From the NCBI GenBank assembly GCA_035441325.1, contig DAOROA010000001.1, positions 62,001 to 126,000 on the forward strand: a stretch of 64,000 bases of DNA, written 5' to 3'. The notes below the pieces were generated by a model that saw nothing but the letters and a program-made list of their open reading frames with translations, did no database searches and was not told the origin of the DNA. The stretch comes from Competibacter_A sp002352125. GTDB lineage: Bacteria; Pseudomonadota; Gammaproteobacteria; Competibacterales; Competibacteraceae. The translations under genes and the position numbers were made by a program. Shown here one piece after another: positions 47,584 to 54,957 of the stretch (the stretch's first letter is position 1; each line of letters begins with the position of its first letter).

Positions 47584-48669
47584 ATGAAAATCGCCGGTTC
47601 AACGGTTCAAATGACCAGCCAACATGCCGCCATCACGCAGCGCGAAGTCAAAGAATCGCTGCGGGTGTGGATCGGTGATCAACGGCCCGATTTCGAGGGC
47701 CAGCGCCAACCATCGGCGCGAAGACGCTCGCAAGCAGATACCGTGCAACTTTCGCAGGCAGCCCGAGATGTCCAATGCTGCAAGCAGTCCGTATCGGCCG
47801 ATGTGGAGCTACGACCGGACGACGAGCACAAGCTCGAATTGATCGTGCGCATGGTCGAGATGCTGACCGGAAAAAAAATCAAACTGATTACTCCCAAAGA
47901 GCTTGGGCAGGAACTGGACGCCGCTCTGGAACAAGTACCAGAAACGACCGAAGCTTTGCCGAGTGCGTCGGCCACGGGTCAAACACCGCCGCAACGCGCG
48001 GGATTTGGCATCGAATACGATTATTCCGAACGCCATTACGAAGCTGAAAGAACCACCTTTTCGGCCGAAGGCGTCATCAAAACCCAAGATGGCCGGGAGA
48101 TCGCTTTCTCGGTCGATCTAGGTATGAGCCGAGAGTTCCTGCGCGAGCAGAGCGTTAGCCTGCGCGCTGGCGATGCCAAACTAAAAGATCCGCTAGTGCT
48201 GAATTTCGGCGGCGATGCGGTCGAATTGACCACGACGCGTTTCAGCTTCGATATCGACGCCGATGGCAATCGGGATCAGATCGCATTCGTCGGCCCGAAC
48301 AGCGGTTTTCTGGCGCTGGATCGCAACGGCGATGGCGTGATCAACGATGGCCGGGAGCTGTTTGGGCCAACTACCGGTCAGGGTTTTGCCGAACTGGCTG
48401 CCTACGACGACGATGGTAACCAGTGGATCGATGAAAACGATGCCATCTACCAAAATTTACGCATTTGGTCCAAGGATGCCGAAGGGCGCGATCAATTGGT
48501 CGCGCTTGGCCAGCGCGGTGTGGGTGCTATTTACCTGGGGCATGTGACTACTCCATTCTCGCTCAAGGACAGCCAGAACACCTTGTTGGGCCAAATCCGC
48601 GAATCGGGAATCTTTGTCCAGGAGAACGGTGTGGTAGGAAGCACCCAGCAAATCGATTTGACTGCCTGA
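47584..48669 (+). CDS. Conserved hypothetical protein with calcium-binding-like loops
   Basis: A 361-residue protein with no signal peptide; ATG 47584 has an AGAGG site. The N-terminal half is hydrophilic and variable. The C-terminal half has three Asp-rich loops of the EF-hand/dockerin kind: DIDADGNRDQ (about 223-232), DRNGDGVINDG (246-256) and YDDDGNQWIDEND (274-286), joined by GFLALD and GRELFGPTTGQGFAELAAY. Similar segments occur in uncharacterised proteins of many gammaproteobacteria and near RTX-type secreted proteins. It may be a calcium-dependent exported protein, but no export signal is visible. It is 375 bases upstream of the metallopeptidase gene. Confidence 0.85.
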   Translation: MKIAGSTVQMTSQHAAITQREVKESLRVWIGDQRPDFEGQRQPSARRRSQADTVQLSQAARDVQCCKQSVSADVELRPDDEHKLELIVRMVEMLTGKKIKLITPKELGQELDAALEQVPETTEALPSASATGQTPPQRAGFGIEYDYSERHYEAERTTFSAEGVIKTQDGREIAFSVDLGMSREFLREQSVSLRAGDAKLKDPLVLNFGGDAVELTTTRFSFDIDADGNRDQIAFVGPNSGFLALDRNGDGVINDGRELFGPTTGQGFAELAAYDDDGNQWIDENDAIYQNLRIWSKDAEGRDQLVALGQRGVGAIYLGHVTTPFSLKDSQNTLLGQIRESGIFVQENGVVGSTQQIDLTA

Positions 48670-49044
48670 AGGCAAGTTTTTTGAGCCCATCGAGCCAGGC
48701 AAAAAATTCCCTTTCTCAAACTTTTCTTTCACTTGGGGAAACGTGACGCTCGTCCGGATTTACGACTCTTCCGCTGCTCCGGCAACGAGCGCTTCGGTTC
48801 AAATTGAACCGGCCAAGCGATCATCGTGATCCGCTCCGAACTGATCTTTTATTTGGAGTATTTATTTCAAGTTTTTGTTTAATCTAGTATTGTAAAGTTG
48901 TCCTATTTATTGCAGATGCCTGCCCGCGTAAATCGTAACCGGGTGATCGTGATTATTGCCGTGATCGCGGATAACGATACGATTGCTTGGGCCGGCCACA
49001 AGCCGGGTCGTTCGAACCATCGGTGAAGAGAAGAGATATCCATC
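48670..49044. other. Intergenic region with weak terminator and AT-rich tract
   Basis: Right after the upstream stop a short stem (TGCC, 4-base loop, GGCA) followed by a T run at about 48664-48682 could be a weak terminator. The segment 48840-48910 is markedly AT-rich and is a plausible promoter zone for the metallopeptidase gene. I see no gene or structured RNA here. Confidence 0.45.
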
Positions 49045-49512
49045 ATGCAACTGTCCGACGATACCGCAAAGAAATTTCCAAAATTGCTTTACTACGTAAA
49101 GATCAATATACCCCAAGTCGCCGAGGTGCAAAAGATCGTCAACGCCATTCAAAAACTGGCGGGAAAGACCACCAAGGAAACGATCAAAAACGCCCTCAAA
49201 TGGGGACAAGGCCCAACGATCACCGTCGTAAAGGATTTGCGCTGCGGTGGCAAAAAAGCCTACGGTTGCTATAAGTGGAATTCGAACGAGTTGCGGATCG
49301 ACGAGCAACTGGTGAGAGATTTCGAAGCCGGCAAGGGTTTGGTGACCATGAAAAACGGCAAAAAAGTCTATTTGGTTGGCGTGACCTTGCTACACGAACT
49401 GACCCATTGGGCCGACGCCCAAGATGGAGTCGACGATGCCGTGCCCGGCGATCCGTCGAACGAAGAAGGCGAAGCCTACGAAAAGGCGGTTTATGGCGAT
49501 GTGTTGGGCTGA
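49045..49512 (+). CDS. Small metallopeptidase resembling polymorphic-toxin MPTase domains
   Basis: A 155-residue single-domain protein with the zinc motif HELTH (residues 117-121) in VTLLHELTHWADAQDG, and possible further ligands in the acidic segment after it (E140, E141, E143). The N-terminal part is Lys-rich, with two Cys at about 67 and 75. The short HELTHWAD core and C-terminal acidic, Tyr-containing tail recall Tox-MPTase-type metallopeptidase domains described at the ends of secreted toxins. Here it stands alone, without a signal peptide. A small exported protein follows 33 bases on and could be an immunity partner. Confidence 0.75.
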   Translation: MQLSDDTAKKFPKLLYYVKINIPQVAEVQKIVNAIQKLAGKTTKETIKNALKWGQGPTITVVKDLRCGGKKAYGCYKWNSNELRIDEQLVRDFEAGKGLVTMKNGKKVYLVGVTLLHELTHWADAQDGVDDAVPGDPSNEEGEAYEKAVYGDVLG

Positions 49513-49545
49513 TAACGGTACTACATCCGCAAAAAGCAACCGAAG

Positions 49546-49917
49546 ATGAAAAAATTTTTTCGTTACCTAACGCCGCTACTGCTGATTCTGGTGGTTGGAA
49601 TCACGGCCGCATGGGCTGGCGACAGGATAAATTCCGACCGACAGATTTTGCCGGAAAACCTGAGCCATGTTTCGTTTGCGGGGGCCGACGGTTCGAGTTG
49701 CGAAAAGGCGGTGGTGATCCGAAACGCCGCCAACAATGGCGAAGGAGTCGCGGCCGAAAAGGCATGGGTCACTTGGAAATATCCGAATGCCAAGCTCAAG
49801 GGACAGGCAGTGAGCGGTGCCGGCAACAAAACCTTCGATACGTTGGAAATCGAAACCGCCGATGGGGAGCCCAAGACGGTTTGTTTCGATATCACCGATT
49901 TTTTTGGACAGTGGTGA
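49546..49917 (+). CDS. Small exported protein of unknown function
   Basis: A 123-residue protein with a strong signal peptide (YLTPLLLILVVGITAAWAG after MKKFF). The mature domain of about 100 residues has two Cys (SSCEKAVVI and KTVCFDITDFF), possibly a disulfide, and ends FDITDFFGQW. It sits 33 bases after the metallopeptidase gene on the same strand. The pairing suggests a periplasmic inhibitor or immunity protein, but this is inference; I do not recognise a named family. Confidence 0.78.
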   Translation: MKKFFRYLTPLLLILVVGITAAWAGDRINSDRQILPENLSHVSFAGADGSSCEKAVVIRNAANNGEGVAAEKAWVTWKYPNAKLKGQAVSGAGNKTFDTLEIETADGEPKTVCFDITDFFGQW

Positions 49918-50029
49918 GAGTGAAAGCGATAGCAGCGCCGGTCAACGTTAGCTGAATCCGGCGTCTGCCATCGATTGCCGGGAAGGCGAAGGCTCCTTCG
50001 GAATTTCGGTGGAAACGACTTTCCCGGTT

Positions 50030-51985
50030 TTAGTTCAATTCGTGCAGTAAGCCCGATTTAAAGGCAAGGCTTGTGCCCTCGTACACGCTGATTGCCTCTT
50101 CGACGGCGGCGGGATCGTCGGTCATCGCCGGTTGCGTGGTGAGCGAATTCCAATCCACGGTTTCCACCCGTACCCGCTGACCCGGTTCGAGGACGACGAG
50201 CTTATCGTTTTCCAGATAGCCGACGGTCTGATAGGTGCTGATCAGCGCATGTTCCTTGCCGGGGGGCAGCCGGTTGATATCGTGGCCGATGAATTTGCTG
50301 GTGTAAGACCAGTTCAACAAACCGAGCAGGGTTGGAGGGATATCCATCTGCGCGATCAGGCGTTCGTTTCGAGCCGGCGGGAACAGCTTGGGCGCATAGA
50401 TCAGCAGCGGAATGCGGTAGCGCGCTAGGGGAAGATCGGTTTTGCCGGCCGCAGATGCCTGATGGTCGGCCACGATGACGAAAACCGTGTTGTCGAACCA
50501 AGGTTTGCCGGCGGCGCGCGCCAGGAAATCGCCGAGCGCCCAGTCGGCGTATTTGACCGCGCCGTCGCGTCCGCTCTTGGAGGGGATATCGATCCGGCCT
50601 TCCGGGTAGGTATAAGGCCGGTGGTTCGATGTGGTCATGATGTGGGCGAAGAACGGCTTGCCGGTGGCGTGGTTCGCGTCGAAAGTTTCCAGCGCTTTGG
50701 TGTAGAGATCCTCGTCGGCGATTCCCCAGACGTTCTCGTGGTGGATTTTGCTTTTGTCGACGGATAAGCGGTCGATGATCTCGTAGCCGTTGTGGCCAAA
50801 AAATTCGTTCATGTTATCGAAGTAGCCGTAGCCGCCATAAATGAACGAGCTGATATAACCCTTGGCGTTGAAAACCGATGCCAAAGAAAATAGATGATCG
50901 TTGTGCGGACGGCGCACGATGGCGTTGCCCGGCGTGGGGGGCACCGATAGCGCCAAAGCCTCCAGCCCGCGCACGGTGCGAGTTCCCGAAGCGAAAGCGC
51001 GCGGAAAGAACAGACTCTCGCGCGTCAAGCGATCTAGGGTTGGCGTGAGATTTTTCGGGTTGCCGAAGGTTTGCATGAAATCGGCGCTCATGCTTTCCAT
51101 GCAGACCAACACCACGTTCGGCCGTAGTTCGGATCCTTGCGATACGACCTGGTAGGCCAATTCGCGCGGGTTGGCGCTAAGCGGTTTGCCGCCCGTCAGC
51201 AGCATTTCCTGGTGCAGCCGCGCATAGGTCGCCGCTTCCGGCAGCGTTCGGTAAAATCGCGCATAGTCGAGTTCGTTGTCCTTGAACGCGCGCACGAACT
51301 CGAACAAGCCATTACCGGCAATTTCGCGGGCGTAGGCGTTCTGGATGCCATCGCGGGCATCGCTGGAGACGATGGCCAGCAAGCTGGCCGCCAGCAGCAT
51401 GTGCGCGGCGAACCAGGCCAATCGAGATTTCGGCGAGGTTTCGATCGCCAATTGTCGCGCGACTCGTCGCCGGAGAGTGAAGGCGACCAGCAGCGACAGG
51501 CCGCCGAGTGCGCCTAGAATCCAGCCGATGGGATACGATTCGCGGATGTTGCCGATCACTTCGTTGGTGTAGATCAGGTAATCGACCGCGATAAAGTTGA
51601 AGCGGGACGAGAACTCGGTCCAGAAAAACCATTCCGCTACGGCGCCGAACAGCAAGGCGAAAAATCCGCCAGTTACCGCGAGCAAAACCAGAGCCCGCGC
51701 GGATCGAAACCGTGCCCAGCGGTCGGGCAGTATTGTCAGCAGGAGGCCGAAGGGCAGGGCAAGCAGCAAAGCGACCACGAGATCGTACAGCAGGCCCAGC
51801 GATGCGGCGCGCAGGAGCGTCCCGGTCGTCCAATCGGCATCGCTCCCCACGCGCAGCGCCAGCGCCAACCGCGTCGAGGTAAACAGCAGAATCGTAGCGG
51901 CGATGGCGTCCAGCGCGAGGCCATAACGACCGGCCGAACGCCATCTGGTAGAAAACCGAGTCTCGTCAGCTCGCTTTAGAGCCAT
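50030..51985 (-). CDS. LTA-synthase-like membrane sulfatase-fold enzyme
   Basis: A 651-residue protein with about five N-terminal membrane helices (to about residue 220) and a periplasmic alkaline-phosphatase/sulfatase-fold domain. Motifs include VVLVCMESMSADFM, the nucleophile Thr region FASGTRTVRGLEAL, FFAHIMTTSNHRPYTYP and FVIVADHQASAAG. In Gram-negatives such proteins transfer phosphoglycerol or phosphoethanolamine to periplasmic glucans or lipids (OpgB-like, LtaS-like); the exact acceptor cannot be inferred. It lies 4 bases after leuA, so it is probably read from the same transcript. Confidence 0.9.
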   Translation of the reverse strand: MALKRADETRFSTRWRSAGRYGLALDAIAATILLFTSTRLALALRVGSDADWTTGTLLRAASLGLLYDLVVALLLALPFGLLLTILPDRWARFRSARALVLLAVTGGFFALLFGAVAEWFFWTEFSSRFNFIAVDYLIYTNEVIGNIRESYPIGWILGALGGLSLLVAFTLRRRVARQLAIETSPKSRLAWFAAHMLLAASLLAIVSSDARDGIQNAYAREIAGNGLFEFVRAFKDNELDYARFYRTLPEAATYARLHQEMLLTGGKPLSANPRELAYQVVSQGSELRPNVVLVCMESMSADFMQTFGNPKNLTPTLDRLTRESLFFPRAFASGTRTVRGLEALALSVPPTPGNAIVRRPHNDHLFSLASVFNAKGYISSFIYGGYGYFDNMNEFFGHNGYEIIDRLSVDKSKIHHENVWGIADEDLYTKALETFDANHATGKPFFAHIMTTSNHRPYTYPEGRIDIPSKSGRDGAVKYADWALGDFLARAAGKPWFDNTVFVIVADHQASAAGKTDLPLARYRIPLLIYAPKLFPPARNERLIAQMDIPPTLLGLLNWSYTSKFIGHDINRLPPGKEHALISTYQTVGYLENDKLVVLEPGQRVRVETVDWNSLTTQPAMTDDPAAVEEAISVYEGTSLAFKSGLLHELN

Positions 51986-51989
51986 CCGT

Positions 51990-53735
51990 TCACGCTCCCA
52001 GTCCTGCGACCCGCCGGGTTTGCCCGGCGCTGGCGTCAGTTTCGGCCGGCGTTTGACGCAATGCCCGATTGACGGCGCTGACCACCGCGTTCAGCGAGGC
52101 GGTGACGATGTTGCTATCGATGCCGACGCCGAACAGCGAGGCTGGATCGCCGTCCATGCGCACTTCCACGTAGGACACGGCGGTAGCGTTGGCGCCGGCG
52201 CCGATGGCGTGCTCGTGATAATCCACCACCCGCACGTTCAGCCCACAATGCCGGTGCAGGGCATCGGTGAAGGCATCGATGGGGCCGTTGCCCTTGCCGG
52301 AAATCAGCCGTTCCCGTCCATGCTCGCGAACCGTCGCGGTCAGTTTACGCACCCCGCTGGCATGACTGTCGGGGATGGTGCGATGCTCGACGAAGCGGTA
52401 CGGCTCGCCAGTTTGCAGATATTCCACCTCGAATGCCGCCCAAATATCGGCCGAGCTCAATTCCTTGCCGGTAGCATCGGCGATGGCCTGTACCCGCTGG
52501 CTGAACTCGACTTGCAAGCGGCGCGGCAGCCGCAAGCCGTGATCTTTTTCCAACAGATAAGAAATGCCACCTTTGCCGGATTGGCTGTTGACCCGAATCA
52601 CCGCCTCGTAGTTGCGGCCCAAGTCCGTCGGATCGACGGGCAGATAAGGCACTTCCCAGCGCGGATCGCCAGCCACCCAACGCTGTTCCTGTGCGACGAA
52701 TCCTTTCTTGATCGCATCCTGGTGCGAGCCGGAAAACGCGGTGAAGACCAGATCGCCGGCGTAGGGATGGCGGGGATGCACCGGAATCTGGTTGCAGTAT
52801 TCGGCGGTGCGGACGATCTCGTCCATGACCGAGAAATCCAGTCCCGGATCGATGCCCTGGCTGTAGAGGTTCAAGGCCAGTGTCACGAGATCGACGTTGC
52901 CGGTGCGCTCGCCGTTGCCGAACAAGCAGCCTTCGACCCGGTCGGCGCCGGCCATCTGCGCCAGTTCGGCAGCGGCGACGGCGGTGCCCCGGTCGTTGTG
53001 CGGATGCACGCTGATGACGACGGCATCGCGCCGCGACAGATGGCGGCAAAACCACTCGATCTGATCGGCATAGACGTTGGGGGTCGCCACCTCGACGGTC
53101 GCCGGCAAATTGAGAATGACCTTGCGCTCCGGCGTAGGTTGCCAGATGTCCAGCACCGCCTCGCAAACTTCCAACGCGAAATCGAGTTCGGTGAAGCAAA
53201 AAGTCTCCGGCGAATACTCGAAGGTCCACTCGGTATCCGGCTGTTCGGCCGCGCATTCCACGAACAGACGGGCGCCAAAACGAGCCAATTCGATCAGGCC
53301 GGGACGGTCGAGGCCAAATACCACTTCGCGAAAAATCGGCGCCGTAGCGTTGTAAAGGTGCGGGATGGCGCGCTTGACCCCCTTCAGGCTGGCAAAAGTG
53401 CGACGAATCAAGTCCTCGCGCGATTGCGTCAGCACTTGAACCGCAACGTCGTCCGGAACCCGGCCTCCTTCGATCAGGCCGCGCACGAAGTCGAAATCGG
53501 TTTGCGAAGCCGACGGGAAAGCGACTTCGATTTCCTTGAAACCCATCCGAACCAACAGCTCGAAATAACGGCGTTTGCGCTCGCCGTCCATCGGCTCGAT
53601 CAGTGCCTGGTTGCCGTCGCGCAAGTCGGAACTGCACCAGCGCGGTGCTCGGGTGATGGTTCGCGATGGCCACTGCCGGTCCGGCAACTGGACGGGTGGG
53701 AAGGGGCGGTATTTGCGGGCGATATCGGTGTGCAT
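51990..53735 (-). CDS. leuA: 2-Isopropylmalate synthase (long, type 2 form)
   Basis: Condenses acetyl-CoA with 2-oxoisovalerate, the first committed step of leucine synthesis. The 581-residue length and the early motif RAPRWCSSDLRDGNQALIEP mark the LeuA type 2 form. Metal-site residues are seen in VISVHPHNDRGTAVAAAEL and FGNGERTGNVDLV, and a C-terminal regulatory LeuA dimer domain follows (from about residue 440). A GAGGAA site precedes ATG 53735. A leader ORF with five Leu codons lies 83 bases upstream, suggesting attenuation. Confidence 0.96.
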   Translation of the reverse strand: MHTDIARKYRPFPPVQLPDRQWPSRTITRAPRWCSSDLRDGNQALIEPMDGERKRRYFELLVRMGFKEIEVAFPSASQTDFDFVRGLIEGGRVPDDVAVQVLTQSREDLIRRTFASLKGVKRAIPHLYNATAPIFREVVFGLDRPGLIELARFGARLFVECAAEQPDTEWTFEYSPETFCFTELDFALEVCEAVLDIWQPTPERKVILNLPATVEVATPNVYADQIEWFCRHLSRRDAVVISVHPHNDRGTAVAAAELAQMAGADRVEGCLFGNGERTGNVDLVTLALNLYSQGIDPGLDFSVMDEIVRTAEYCNQIPVHPRHPYAGDLVFTAFSGSHQDAIKKGFVAQEQRWVAGDPRWEVPYLPVDPTDLGRNYEAVIRVNSQSGKGGISYLLEKDHGLRLPRRLQVEFSQRVQAIADATGKELSSADIWAAFEVEYLQTGEPYRFVEHRTIPDSHASGVRKLTATVREHGRERLISGKGNGPIDAFTDALHRHCGLNVRVVDYHEHAIGAGANATAVSYVEVRMDGDPASLFGVGIDSNIVTASLNAVVSAVNRALRQTPAETDASAGQTRRVAGLGA

Positions 53736-54178
53736 AGGTGGATTCCTCTCTCGGCAATAAAATACGGGATTCGGGTTTCGATGCAGATGCGGCGCGGATA
53801 CGGCCGCCGGACCGTCGCTAAGCCCGACGACCGCAACGTAGTCGCAGCAGGGCTAGAGAGAGGAAGCGCGCGAAAACTGGACAGCAAACCCAGGCCGGGA
53901 TGCAGGCGATGCGGAATCTATGAGGGTCGGGCATTGAGGCAATCCTTGAACCGGTTCGTCACGATGAACGGCGACAGCAAACCCCGGCGCTCCACTCAGG
54001 AGGCCGGGCGACTCAGTCGCAGTTCGAACCGTTCACGGGATTGCGCGTTCATGATAGGGTGCAAAGTAACTCAAGCGTTGATTCCAGGTCAAGCAAGATG
54101 TGAATCGTTATCATTGTTGGGCTCCACCAAAATCACGTCCCTGATTTTTGATTTTTCCCCATCGACGAGGATGAGAGC
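53736..54178. other. leuA upstream region (divergent spacer)
   Basis: It contains the leader ORF at 53818-53934 and several GC-rich stems on the minus strand. Among these are near-copies of a segment (GCCTGGGTTTGCTGTC and GCCGGGGTTTGCTGTC) about 90 bases apart. No further gene is visible. The region must also carry the promoter for the divergent cytochrome gene at 54179. Confidence 0.6.
53818..53934 (-). CDS. Probable leu operon leader peptide
   Basis: A 38-codon frame from ATG 53934 to a TAG at 53818-53820. Its end reads FLSLALLRLRCGRRA, with five Leu codons (CTC, CTA, CTG, CTG, CTA) within eight codons, including two of the usually rare CTA. A Leu-codon cluster just ahead of leuA is the signature of transcription attenuation by leucyl-tRNA supply. 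Downstream RNA can form at least one stem (CGTCG with CGACG), but I do not see a textbook U-tract terminator, so the mechanism is less certain than the leader. Confidence 0.55.
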   Translation of the reverse strand: MPDPHRFRIACIPAWVCCPVFARFLSLALLRLRCGRRA

Positions 54179-54853
54179 ATGTCCGATCAATCGCAAAACT
54201 TGCAAACGGTTCCGGTCTGGGATTTGCCGACCCGGCTGTTTCATTGGACTTTGGTGGCGCTGATGATCGCGCAATGGTTGACCGCTGAATTCGGCTCGGC
54301 CATGGATTGGCATGTTTGGGGTGGCTACGCGATCCTGGCGTTGGTGGTGTTTCGCCTGATCTGGGGCTTCGTCGGCAGCGATACCGCTCGCTTTAGCGAT
54401 TTCGTGCAGGGTCCCAGCGCGGCGCTGGAGTACGTCAAGGCGTTGCTGCGCGGCGAAACGCCGCTTTATCTGGGACACAATCCGATGGGTGGCTGGTCCA
54501 TCGTGGCGATGCTGATTTTGCTGTCGATCCAAGCCGGGACCGGCTTGTTCGCCAACGACGACATCATGACCGAGGGGCCGTTGTACGCGTGGGTGTCGAA
54601 AGGAACGAGCGATTGGTTGACCACGATTCACAAATTCAATTTCAACCTGCTGCTGCTGGTGATCGCCGTTCACATTTCGGCGGTGTTGTTCTATTTGTTC
54701 GTCAAACGGGAAAACCTGATCCATCCCATGCTGAGCGGCCGCAAGCATTTGCCGCCGGCTTTGGTGAGCGCCGCGCCGCGCCTCGTCAACCCTTGGCTTG
54801 GGTTGGCGGTGTTGGCGGTCGCAGTCGCGGCGGTTTGGTTGCTGGTGCGCTGA
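54179..54853 (+). CDS. Cytochrome b561-like membrane protein
   Basis: Di-heme b-type cytochrome of 224 residues with about five membrane helices. Candidate heme ligands lie in RLFHWTLVALMIAQW, DWHVWGGYAILAL, the third-helix region, and HKFNFNLLLLVIAVHISAV. Such proteins transfer electrons between quinones and periplasmic partners such as cytochrome c or hydrogenases; no partner gene is adjacent. It stands alone on the plus strand between divergent leuA and convergent icmF and is followed by a strong hairpin. Confidence 0.9.
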   Translation: MSDQSQNLQTVPVWDLPTRLFHWTLVALMIAQWLTAEFGSAMDWHVWGGYAILALVVFRLIWGFVGSDTARFSDFVQGPSAALEYVKALLRGETPLYLGHNPMGGWSIVAMLILLSIQAGTGLFANDDIMTEGPLYAWVSKGTSDWLTTIHKFNFNLLLLVIAVHISAVLFYLFVKRENLIHPMLSGRKHLPPALVSAAPRLVNPWLGLAVLAVAVAAVWLLVR

Positions 54854-54893
54854 GCCATGACGGGAAACGATTAAGAGGGAAATGGAGTTTTCC

Positions 54894-54927
54894 GTAAGGC
54901 GGGTTAGCGCAGCGCAACCCGCCTTAC
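54894..54927. terminator. Strong hairpin between cytochrome and icmF genes
   Basis: GTAAGGCGGGTT (54894-54905) and AACCCGCCTTAC (54916-54927) are perfect complements around an inner GCGC/GCGC pairing. Lying between two convergent genes, it can act as a bidirectional terminator, although a clear T tract is lacking on the plus strand. The same kind of GGCGGGTT palindrome occurs as a dispersed repeat in various proteobacteria. Confidence 0.6.
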
Positions 54928-54957
54928 ACCCCGGCTTGGCGAGGATTCAAAATGGCC

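Noticed and set aside
53600..53887. A 95-codon minus-strand frame overlapping the start of leuA.
   Set aside because: It runs out of frame into leuA and lacks a ribosome site; the Leu-rich 38-codon ORF in another frame explains the region better.
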